Below are positions 40,628-47,998 of a DNA stretch of 64,000 nt, piece after piece (position 1 is the first letter of the stretch; each line of letters begins with the position of its first letter). Source of the stretch: Actinomadura opuntiae (GTDB lineage Bacteria; Actinomycetota; Actinomycetes; Streptosporangiales; Streptosporangiaceae). A program made the position numbers and the translations under genes. The notes under the pieces are model-generated. The model was not told the DNA's origin, ran no database searches, and saw only the letters and a list, made by a program, of their open reading frames with translations. The DNA lies in the NCBI RefSeq assembly GCF_030283205.1, contig NZ_JASNWF010000012.1, forward strand, positions 186,001-250,000, in the 5' to 3' direction.

Positions 40628-41785
40628 ATGACCGCCCTGGACCCCGCCGCGGCGGCCCGGATCACCGAGGCCGCCGCCGCACTCCTGGACCCTTCCCGCG
40701 CACGCCTGCGCGCATACGCCCTCGCCGAGTCGCCCAGCGGCGACGCCGCGGCCCTGGCCCGCTGCGCCGGGCTGGTCGAGGCCGGGCAGGCCGCCGCCGG
40801 CGGCCGGGTGCGGCGGGTGCCGTCCCCGAGCGGCGACCACCTGGTCACGTCCTGGGGGCCGGACGGCGGCGGGCACCTCCTCGTCGTCGGCCACTACGAC
40901 ACCGTCTGGCCCGTCGGGCGCCTCGCCGACATGCCCTACACCGACGACGGCACGACCATCACCGGGCCCGGCGTCTTCGACATGAAGGGCGGTCTCGTCG
41001 CGCTGGAGACCGCGTTCCAGGCGCTCGACGCCGCCGGGATCGCGGTGCCCGCGCCGGTCCGCGCGGTCGTCGTCGCGGACGAGGAGGTCGGCAGCCCCAC
41101 CGGCCGTGCGCTCGTCGAGGAAGAGATGGAGGGCGCCGCCGCGGTCATCGGCCTGGAGTCGCCGCACCCCGACGGCGCGCTGAAGTCCGCGCGGCGGGGC
41201 AGCACCCGTGTCGCGCTGCGGGTCCGGGGCCGCGAGGCGCACGCCGCGCTCGACCCCGGCCGCGGGGTGTCGGCGATCGACGAGCTGCTCGACCAGCTCG
41301 CCGCCGTCCGCGCCGCCGTGCCCGACGACGGCACCACCCTTTTCAACATCGGCCGGATCGAGGGCGGCAGCCGCGCCAACGTGATCGCCGGGGACGCTTG
41401 GGCGGAGATCGGCCTCCGCTTTACCGACGCCGGATCCGAGCGCCGGATGCTGGACGTGCTGCGCGCCGCCCGCCCGGTCCGGGACGGCGCGCAGGTCGAG
41501 GCCGAGGTGCTGACGTCCCGTCCGACCTGGCAGGACGACCCGGACAACCCGCTGCTGGCGCACCTGGCGGAGGTGGGCGCCGCGCTCGGGCAGACCGTCC
41601 GGGGCCGTCCGGCGGCGGGCGCGGGCGACGCGAACCTGCCGGGCTCCCGCGGCCTGCCGACGCTCGACGGCCTCGGCCCGCGCGGCCGGGGCGCGCACGC
41701 CGCCGACGAGCGCATCGAGGCCGCCGACCTGTCCCGCTGCGCCGCCCTCCTCGCCGCGCTCTTCGCCGTCCCGTACCGTCCCTGA
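40628..41785 (+). CDS. M20 family metallohydrolase (acylamino-acid deacylase/desuccinylase-like)
   Basis: A 385-residue zinc hydrolase. Metal ligands and catalytic residues are visible: H89 (VVGHYDTVW), D118 (GVFDMKGG), E152/E153 (VADEEVGS), E177 (IGLESPH) and a late histidine in GRGAHAADERI. The dimerization domain starts around RRGSTRVALRVRGREAHAAL. The family includes ArgE, DapE, glutamate carboxypeptidase and L-desuccinylases. Divergent pairing with the racemase/GNAT unit fits removal of the acyl group from N-acyl-L-amino acids. ATG 40628 follows GGAGGAAC. Confidence 0.9.
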   Translation: MTALDPAAAARITEAAAALLDPSRARLRAYALAESPSGDAAALARCAGLVEAGQAAAGGRVRRVPSPSGDHLVTSWGPDGGGHLLVVGHYDTVWPVGRLADMPYTDDGTTITGPGVFDMKGGLVALETAFQALDAAGIAVPAPVRAVVVADEEVGSPTGRALVEEEMEGAAAVIGLESPHPDGALKSARRGSTRVALRVRGREAHAALDPGRGVSAIDELLDQLAAVRAAVPDDGTTLFNIGRIEGGSRANVIAGDAWAEIGLRFTDAGSERRMLDVLRAARPVRDGAQVEAEVLTSRPTWQDDPDNPLLAHLAEVGAALGQTVRGRPAAGAGDANLPGSRGLPTLDGLGPRGRGAHAADERIEAADLSRCAALLAALFAVPYRP

Positions 41786-41845
41786 TCCGACCGGACGGGG
41801 TGAAATCGGTCGACGCGGGGCGCCGGGCGGGCAAGACTCGACCTT

Positions 41846-44644
41846 GTGAAGATCAGGCTCGCCGGCGGTGTCGTCGCCTCGGACATGGGCGCGTGGACGG
41901 CGGGCCCGTCCGGCGCCCCGGTCCGGGTGGACGACGCGTCCGGCGCGCGTCCCGGCGCGGCCGTCGCGCTGGGGCCCGCCGGCGCGCCCGGCGAGGACGT
42001 CCGGCGCGCGGTCGCCGAGCTGTCCGCGCTGGTCGCGGCCGGGGGGACGGTCGCCGCGGGCGCGGGCGTCGACCTCGGCAACGGGTTCCGCTCCGCCCGC
42101 CTGGACGGGGCGCGCGGCGACCAGCGCGACGCGGTCCTCGCCGCGCTGCGGACGCTCGGCCTGGAGAACGCGCACCGGCTCGGCGACCGGGCCGGGTTCC
42201 TCGTCGCGCTGTTCGGCCCGTCGGTCACCAGGCGGGTGGGCGCGGCGGCGGCGAAGGCGGCCGGGGACGGGCGGTGGGCCGCGCTGCACCTGGCGTCCGC
42301 CGCGAGCGACGTCCTCGGGCCCGAGCAGCTGGAACGCGTCCTCGACCTGGACGGCCCCGACGCCGCCGTCCCCGGCGCGCCGTCCGTGCTCGCCGGGTAC
42401 CTGCGCCAGGTGCTGGACGGGGTGTCCCGCCCGCGCCGGCTCGACCTGCTCCTCGACCTGTGGGCGCGGGTGCTCGACCAGGAGGACCGGCGGGGCCGCC
42501 GCGACCGCCGGCTGGCCACGCAGGGCCGCCGCGACCGGCTCGGCGACCTGCGCGAGCGCCGCGCCCGCTACGAGGACGAGCTGGTCGTCCGGCGGATGAA
42601 GGCGGAGCTGTGCCTGGACGAGCCCACGCTCGCCGACGCCGCGCGGTGGAGGCCGCCCAACGTCTACTGGCGCGACCAGCTCGTCCGGATGTTCCATGAC
42701 GCGATCGCCGCCACCGCCCTGCTGCGCACGGCCGTCGCGGTCGCCGACCACGGCTACGAGGAGGGCCTGTCCCGCTCCGCCGCACTTCTCGGCGCCGTCG
42801 TCGAGCAGTGCCCCGGGTGGGCGGACGGCCGTCACCGCTCCGGCGGGCTGCCCGCCCGGCCCACCGTCCACGTGGGGGAGATCCACCGCAGGCTGTCCGC
42901 CGGAAAGCCGGTCGACGCCCGGCTCATCGGCTACGTGAAACCGCGGCTGACCCGCGCCAAGGAGTTCGCGCTCCTGGTCATCGAGACCGTCGAGACGGTC
43001 ATGGACCGGATGATCGGCCACCACGGCGATCTCCTGCGCGACTGGGGCGCGGGCGACCTGCGCGACTGGCGCGCCGCCGTCGGGTACAGCCCGGTACGGC
43101 CGCCCGCCGGATGGGACGGCATCCCGCCGTGGACCGGCCCGCTCCTCGGCGACCGCGAACCGCTGCGCGACCGCGACGAGCTCCTCGGCGACCTGCTCTG
43201 GTACGTCGACCTGATCGACGCGCTCGCCCAGCTGCACGGGCACGACGCGGCGCGCTCGGTGGACGGCACCGGCGCCCCCTGGTTCGACCACGACCCGCCC
43301 CCGCAGGACCCCGAGCCGCTCACGCCCCGGCTCGACTCGGTGACGCTCGCGGTGTCCGGCGCGGCGCAGCTCGTCGCGCTCGGCGGCGTCCCGCCCAAGG
43401 GCGTGCGCACCTGGAGCGGGTTCACCGAGGGCCTGACCGCGGGGACGGCGATCAGCGAGGCGCTGACCGGCGAGTTCAAGGTCCCGGCGGCGCTGGCGGC
43501 CGTCGACGGGACGGCGGTGCCCGGCGCGAAGGTCCGCGTGAAGGTGGCCCGCAGCGCGCGCGACCTCGCCGAATGGTCGGACTACATGGGCAACTGCATC
43601 GCCTCCCACTGGTACGTCGAGGACGCCCGCCAGGGACGCGTCGCCCTGCTCGGCCTGTACGGCGAGGACGGCGTGCTCGTCGCCAACGCCGAGGTCGGCC
43701 CGCGCCGCCCGCAGTCGCGCGGCTGGCGCGTCACCGAGATCGCGGCGCGCTTCAACGCGTCCCCCGACGAGGAGCTCGACCGCCGGTTCGCCGCGTGGGT
43801 CGCCGCGATCCCCGGCACCAGGCCGCCCGAGGACCCGGTGCCGGACGAGGTGCCGCCCGTCCGTCCGTCGCGCCGCCGACCCGCGCCGCGCCTGGTCGAG
43901 GAGGTGGGACCGGCGCTCGGCGACCTCGGCCGCGCCGCCTGGGACGGCACCGGCGCCGCGACGCGCGAGGCGTTCGCCGCGGTCGCCTCGACGCCGCCGG
44001 ACGCGGCGCTCCCCAAGCTGCGCCGGCTCGGATCCGCGCAGCTCACCGCCGCCGTCCGCCGCGCGCTCGACACCGGCTCGGTCACGCTCGCCGGGCTGTG
44101 GGACGCGACGGGGGAACGGCCGCTCGCCACCGCGCTGGACGGCCTCGATCCGGCCTTGCGGCAGCGCTACGACCAGCTTCCCCTGCTGCTCGGCGAGCCG
44201 CCGCTGCCGAAGACGCTGCGCAGGCTCGTCCGGCTGCCCGCGATCGCCGAACCGTACGCGCTGGACCTGGTGGCGCGCCGCGTCCGCGCGGCGATCGGGC
44301 GGCTGGCCGTCCAGGACGACCCCGCCGTCGCCCGCGCCGTGGCGCACCGGCCGACCGAGCCGCTGCTGTGCGCGCTGGCCGTCCTCGTCACCTGCGCCGC
44401 GCCGGACGTCCCGCTCGCGATCGTGGTGCCGCCGCGCAAGATCGCCGTCCCCGGCTACCCGGCGACCACCCTCAAGGACGAGGACGGTCCGTGGCGGCGC
44501 GCGCTGCCCGACGCCGCCGAGCTCGGCGCCGACACCGCGCTCCTCTGGGACGAGGTCGCGGCGCGCGGGCTGCGCGTCCCCGCGTCCTGGCTCGGCGCGG
44601 GCGGCTGGACGGCCCTGTGGTCGCGCGCCCACAGCCACCGCTGA
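41846..44644 (+). CDS. 932-residue protein of unknown function with PcfJ-like motif
   Basis: I do not recognise the whole protein. Residues 576-600 (EWSDYMGNCIASHWYVEDARQGRVALLGL) match the PcfJ-type pattern 'mgNC..syw...a..G...l.', a domain of unknown function seen on mobile elements and in large orphan proteins. The rest is helical with charged stretches (RRGRRDRRLATQGRRDRLGD, TRAKEFALLVIETVETVMDRMI) and a Pro-rich linker near 640-665. There is no signal peptide or P-loop. It starts with GTG at 41846 without a clear ribosome site. It stands alone between the D-amino-acid locus and the CoA locus. Confidence 0.75.
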   Translation: MKIRLAGGVVASDMGAWTAGPSGAPVRVDDASGARPGAAVALGPAGAPGEDVRRAVAELSALVAAGGTVAAGAGVDLGNGFRSARLDGARGDQRDAVLAALRTLGLENAHRLGDRAGFLVALFGPSVTRRVGAAAAKAAGDGRWAALHLASAASDVLGPEQLERVLDLDGPDAAVPGAPSVLAGYLRQVLDGVSRPRRLDLLLDLWARVLDQEDRRGRRDRRLATQGRRDRLGDLRERRARYEDELVVRRMKAELCLDEPTLADAARWRPPNVYWRDQLVRMFHDAIAATALLRTAVAVADHGYEEGLSRSAALLGAVVEQCPGWADGRHRSGGLPARPTVHVGEIHRRLSAGKPVDARLIGYVKPRLTRAKEFALLVIETVETVMDRMIGHHGDLLRDWGAGDLRDWRAAVGYSPVRPPAGWDGIPPWTGPLLGDREPLRDRDELLGDLLWYVDLIDALAQLHGHDAARSVDGTGAPWFDHDPPPQDPEPLTPRLDSVTLAVSGAAQLVALGGVPPKGVRTWSGFTEGLTAGTAISEALTGEFKVPAALAAVDGTAVPGAKVRVKVARSARDLAEWSDYMGNCIASHWYVEDARQGRVALLGLYGEDGVLVANAEVGPRRPQSRGWRVTEIAARFNASPDEELDRRFAAWVAAIPGTRPPEDPVPDEVPPVRPSRRRPAPRLVEEVGPALGDLGRAAWDGTGAATREAFAAVASTPPDAALPKLRRLGSAQLTAAVRRALDTGSVTLAGLWDATGERPLATALDGLDPALRQRYDQLPLLLGEPPLPKTLRRLVRLPAIAEPYALDLVARRVRAAIGRLAVQDDPAVARAVAHRPTEPLLCALAVLVTCAAPDVPLAIVVPPRKIAVPGYPATTLKDEDGPWRRALPDAAELGADTALLWDEVAARGLRVPASWLGAGGWTALWSRAHSHR

Positions 44645-44693
44645 CGGCCGTCCCGCCGGCGGTGGGCCCGCGGAACGGCCGTCCGGGGAACCT

Positions 44694-46202
44694 CTACCTC
44701 TCTGCCTCGGCCGCCTCCAGGTCGGCCTTGGCGGCGCGCGGGCTCCAGCGTCCGGCGAGCGGGAGCATCAGCGCGAAGAACAGCAGCTGGGCGACGATGC
44801 ACACCCACCACCAGTGCTGCCACTGGTGCGGCGCGTCGGCCGCCGCCTGCTTGATGTCGGCGAGCTGGTGCATCAGCGCCGCCGAGGGCGCGTGGCCCGC
44901 CTCCTGCGCCGCCTTGGCCTCCGCGAGCTTGCCGGGGGCGTCGACCAGGGTGTTCGCGCTGCTCACCACGTACTGCAGCGCGAAGACCGAACCGGCGACG
45001 GCGATCCGGGTCGTCCAGCCCCAGACGGCCAGGCCGTGCGCCATCAGCGCCGGGTTGCGCCGCTCGATCGTCTCGGTGAACGCGGCCATCCACGGCGCGT
45101 ACGCGATGGCGAGGCCGACCGCCAGGAGGCTGACGATGGTCGCCAGCGCCCCGAAGCTCGTGTCCGGATGGGTGGCGCGGGTCAGGAACACGTACGTCAT
45201 GACCACCGCGAGGACGGTCCCGGCGGCCATGAACGGCTTGCGCACCCGCGTCCGGTCCGACACGACCCCGACGACCACCAGCGCGATCGCGTCCATCGCC
45301 CAGTACCAGGTGTTGATGCCGTTGGCGCGGGACGTGGAGAACCCGAACGTGGTGGTCAGGTAGATGGTGAAGAACCCGACCGCCGTATAGTAGATGATCA
45401 GGAAGACGGAGATCCCGGCGGCCGGGGCGAGGATGTCGAGCTTCAGCATCTGCGTCCACGGCCGGCCGAGGTCGGCGCTCGCCTCGGCCTGCGCCGCGCG
45501 CGCCTCCACCTTCGCGCGGTCCTCGGCGCTGACCATGACCTGGCTGCGCAGGCCGGGGTTCAGCTCGCGCAGGCCGCCGAGCGCGATAGCGAAGACGACC
45601 AGCCCGAAGGCGCCCATGATGTAGTACTGGCTGGCCCAGCTGTCGTCGAGCCGCTCCAGCGTCCGGTTCGCGACGAAGCTGACGATGAGGCTCGCCACGA
45701 CCGGGCCGAGCGTCCAGAAGCCCATCGCGGACGCGCGGCCGAGCTGCGGGGAGAAGTCCCGGACCAGCGCGGGCGTGGCCACCAGGATCACGCCCTCGAC
45801 CATCCCGATGACGGTGAGCAGCACGACGAACGCCCACTTGTTCGGCATCGAGGGGATGAACAGCGTGAGCACGCCGGTGACGCCGAGCCCGTAGGCGACC
45901 AGGTTCGCCCGGCCCCACTTGTCGCAGAGTCCCGCCGCCAGGGCGCCGAACGCGCCGACCAGGCCCCCGATGACCAGCGCGTTGACGTAGAAGAGGAACG
46001 ACATCTCGAAGTGGGCGAGCACCAGCGGCGCCACGCCGCCGGTCACGTACTGCTCGCAGTACAGGACGATCGTGGCGAGGACGACCACCGCGAGGTACCA
46101 CACGCGGGGGCCGGTTTCGGGATAGCGGTCGAGGTCGCGCTTCCAGAGGCGGTCGAACCCGGCTCTGGACTCGGGGGCGGCCGGGTGATCGAGGGTGGTC
46201 AT
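44694..46202 (-). CDS. MFS transporter for an organic acid (inferred)
   Basis: A 502-residue transporter with 12 predicted helices. It has VIGGLVGAFGALAAGLCDKWGRANLVAYGLGV (motif A), IGMVEGVILVATPALVRDF, and a second motif-A-like VGVVSDRTRVRKPFMAAG. An extended cytoplasmic loop (SAEDRAKVEARAAQAEASA) and an Ala-rich periplasmic segment near 430-465 are notable. ATG 46202 is decided by AGAGGTG upstream. It diverges from the DUF35/thiolase operon, and two CTAGA dyads lie in the shared promoter gap. Uptake of the acid degraded by the neighbouring enzymes is the likely role. Confidence 0.88.
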   Translation of the reverse strand: MTTLDHPAAPESRAGFDRLWKRDLDRYPETGPRVWYLAVVVLATIVLYCEQYVTGGVAPLVLAHFEMSFLFYVNALVIGGLVGAFGALAAGLCDKWGRANLVAYGLGVTGVLTLFIPSMPNKWAFVVLLTVIGMVEGVILVATPALVRDFSPQLGRASAMGFWTLGPVVASLIVSFVANRTLERLDDSWASQYYIMGAFGLVVFAIALGGLRELNPGLRSQVMVSAEDRAKVEARAAQAEASADLGRPWTQMLKLDILAPAAGISVFLIIYYTAVGFFTIYLTTTFGFSTSRANGINTWYWAMDAIALVVVGVVSDRTRVRKPFMAAGTVLAVVMTYVFLTRATHPDTSFGALATIVSLLAVGLAIAYAPWMAAFTETIERRNPALMAHGLAVWGWTTRIAVAGSVFALQYVVSSANTLVDAPGKLAEAKAAQEAGHAPSAALMHQLADIKQAAADAPHQWQHWWWVCIVAQLLFFALMLPLAGRWSPRAAKADLEAAEAER

Positions 46203-46249
46203 GGGCACCTCTTTCCGGTTGTCCCGGCAGGGGGCTTTCGGCCCGCTGT

Positions 46250-46268
46250 TCTAGAAGCGAACTCTAGG
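46250..46268. promoter_or_regulatory. CTAGA dyad operator, site A
   Basis: TCTAGA-N7-TCTAGG lies in the divergent gap between the MFS and DUF35 genes. The spacing is identical to sites at 46299 and 51296. Confidence 0.75.
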
Positions 46269-46298
46269 TTCGGGACCTTAAAATTTCCAGAGCTAAGT

Positions 46299-46317
46299 TC
46301 TAGAATCTCGATCTAGA
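46299..46317. promoter_or_regulatory. CTAGA dyad operator, site B
   Basis: TCTAGA-N7-TCTAGA, extended to GTTCTAGA...TCTAGAAC, lies 20 bases before the DUF35 ATG. It is a perfect dyad and probably overlaps the promoter of the DUF35/thiolase operon, so a repressor bound here would block it. Confidence 0.8.
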
Positions 46318-46336
46318 ACTCTCTCCGAGGAGGGCG

Positions 46337-46804
46337 ATGTCCACCGCCTCCAGGCCCGCACCGTCCAAGGCACCGTCCAAGGCGCCGTCTCAGGCACCGT
46401 CCAAGGCCGTCCCGAGACCCACCCCCGACACCCGGCCGTTCTGGGACGGCACCGCCGCCGGCGAGCTGCGCGTCCAGCGCTGCCGGGCCTGCGCCCGGCA
46501 CTTCTTCTATCCCCGCCCCGCCTGCCCGCACTGCGGCTCCGGCGACGTCGCGTGGGTGGCGGTGAGCGGGCGCGCCACCCTGCACTCGTACGTGATCAAC
46601 CACCGTCCGGCGCCCGGCTTCGAGGACGAGGCGCCCTACGTCATCGCCATCGTCGAGCTGGAGGAGGGCGTGCGGATGATGAGCAACATCGTCGGCGTCC
46701 CCGCCGACCCCGAGCACCTGCCGCTCGACCTGCCGCTGCGGGCGGTCTTCGAGCCGCGCGGCGACGTGCACCTGCCGCTCTTCACCCCCGCGGAGGCCCG
46801 GTGA
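46337..46804 (+). CDS. Zn-ribbon/OB-fold DUF35 protein
   Basis: A 155-residue protein of the DUF35 (rubredoxin-like zinc ribbon plus OB-fold) family. The zinc site is CRACARHFFYPRPACPHCGS. The OB-fold follows with GRATLHSYVINHRPAPGFED and a C-terminal LPLRAVFE. Such proteins bind acyl-CoA and stabilise partner thiolase-like or hydratase proteins. The N-terminus carries short APSK-type repeats (residues 8-24) of no known role. Its stop overlaps the start of the thiolase-like gene (GTGA), and the two products probably form a complex. Confidence 0.92.
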   Translation: MSTASRPAPSKAPSKAPSQAPSKAVPRPTPDTRPFWDGTAAGELRVQRCRACARHFFYPRPACPHCGSGDVAWVAVSGRATLHSYVINHRPAPGFEDEAPYVIAIVELEEGVRMMSNIVGVPADPEHLPLDLPLRAVFEPRGDVHLPLFTPAEAR

Positions 46805-47940
46805 ACATCGTCATCGCGGGCGCGGCCGAGACCGACGCGATCGGTCGGCTGCCCGATCACTCCACCCGGCAGCTGCACCTGGAAGCCGCCCGCAACGCCC
46901 TCGCCGACGCGGGGTTGACCAAGGACGACATCGACGGCGTCGCCACCGTCGGCACCCCCGGACCGGTCGAGATCGCGCACTCCCTGGGGATCGAGCCCGC
47001 CTGGCTCGACGGCACGCAGGTCGGCGGCTCGTCGTTCCTGTTCCACGTCCGGCACGCCGCCGCCGCGATCCGCGCCGGGATGTGCGGCACCGTCCTCATC
47101 ACGCACGGCGAGTCGGGCCGCTCCCGCGTCGGCGCGCCCCGCTACGCCCGCACGCCGGACTCGCTGAGCGGCCAGTTCGAGGCGCCGTACGGCGTGTTCG
47201 GCCCGACGAGCGCCTTCACCCTCACCGCGCTGCGCTACATGAAGGAGACCGGCCTCACCCACGAGCAGCTCGCCGGGGTGCCGGTCGCGCAGCGGCGCTG
47301 GGCGAACCTCAATCCGCGTGCGATGTACCGCGACCCCATCACGGTCGAGGACGTCCTCGCGTCCCGGATGGTCGCCTACCCGTTCCACCTGCTGGAGTGC
47401 TGCCTGGTGACCGACGGCGGCGGCGCGCTCGTCGTCACGTCCGAGGACCGCGCCCGTGCGCTCGGCACCCGCCGCCCGCTCGTCCACCTGCTGGGGGCGG
47501 GGGAGTCGGCCGAGTCGCCGATCATCTCGCAGATGGCCGACCTGACCAGCTCGGCGGGGTTCCGCCGGGCGTCCCGCGCCGCGTTCGCCGAGGCGGGCAT
47601 CGGGCACGGCGACGTCGACCACGTGATGATCTACGACGCGTTCGCGCACCTGCCGATCTACGGCCTGGAGGACATGGGCTTCGTCGGGCGGGGCGAGGCG
47701 GGCGCGTTCATCGCCGAGGGCCACACCTCGCCCGGCGGCCGGCTCCCGCTGAACACCAACGGCGGCGGCCTGTCCTACACCCACACCGGCATGTACGGGA
47801 TGTTCGCGATCCAGGAGGCCGTCCGCCAGCTCCGCAAGGAGGCCGCCGCGCAGGTCCCGGACGCGGAGGTCAGCGTGGTGCTGGGCAACGGCGGCATGTT
47901 CATGTCCGCCGCCGTGCTCGTGCTGGCCTCGCACCGCTGA
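46801..47940 (+). CDS. Thiolase-like protein (SCP2-thiolase/Ltp2 group) lacking the nucleophilic Cys
   Basis: A 379-residue thiolase-fold protein. VNIVIAGAAETDAIGRLPDH starts the N-terminal half. The C-terminal SCP2-type NTNGGGLSYTHTGMYGMFAI is clear. At the usual nucleophile position, GGSC, the protein reads VGGSSFLFHV, so the cysteine of true thiolases is replaced by Ser. This is the situation in Ltp2-type aldolases, which need a DUF35 partner and cleave an aldol-CoA. An aldolase role is therefore likely. GTG 46801 overlaps the DUF35 gene. Confidence 0.88.
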   Translation: MNIVIAGAAETDAIGRLPDHSTRQLHLEAARNALADAGLTKDDIDGVATVGTPGPVEIAHSLGIEPAWLDGTQVGGSSFLFHVRHAAAAIRAGMCGTVLITHGESGRSRVGAPRYARTPDSLSGQFEAPYGVFGPTSAFTLTALRYMKETGLTHEQLAGVPVAQRRWANLNPRAMYRDPITVEDVLASRMVAYPFHLLECCLVTDGGGALVVTSEDRARALGTRRPLVHLLGAGESAESPIISQMADLTSSAGFRRASRAAFAEAGIGHGDVDHVMIYDAFAHLPIYGLEDMGFVGRGEAGAFIAEGHTSPGGRLPLNTNGGGLSYTHTGMYGMFAIQEAVRQLRKEAAAQVPDAEVSVVLGNGGMFMSAAVLVLASHR

Positions 47941-47943
47941 GCC

Positions 47944-47991
47944 GCGGCGTGCCGCCCCCGAGGCCGGCCGTCACAGGGGGCGGCACGCCGC
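47944..47991. terminator. 16-bp perfect hairpin between convergent genes
   Basis: The arms 47944-47959 and 47976-47991 (GCGGCGTGCCGCCCCC and its complement) pair perfectly around a 16-base loop. They lie between the thiolase-like gene and the convergent acyl-CoA ligase gene. Confidence 0.85.
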
Positions 47992-47998
47992 CACGGCG

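Noticed and set aside
40601..44638. A reading frame of over 1,300 codons antisense to the M20 and 932-residue genes
   Set aside because: The translation is Arg/Gly/Pro/Val-rich low-complexity without motifs, while the plus strand encodes recognisable domains with ribosome sites. Long antisense frames are expected at this GC content.
44645..44693. Terminator from the repeated ACGGCCGT octamers after the 932-residue gene
   Set aside because: Each octamer is self-complementary and the intervening stem is poor, so no convincing hairpin is formed.
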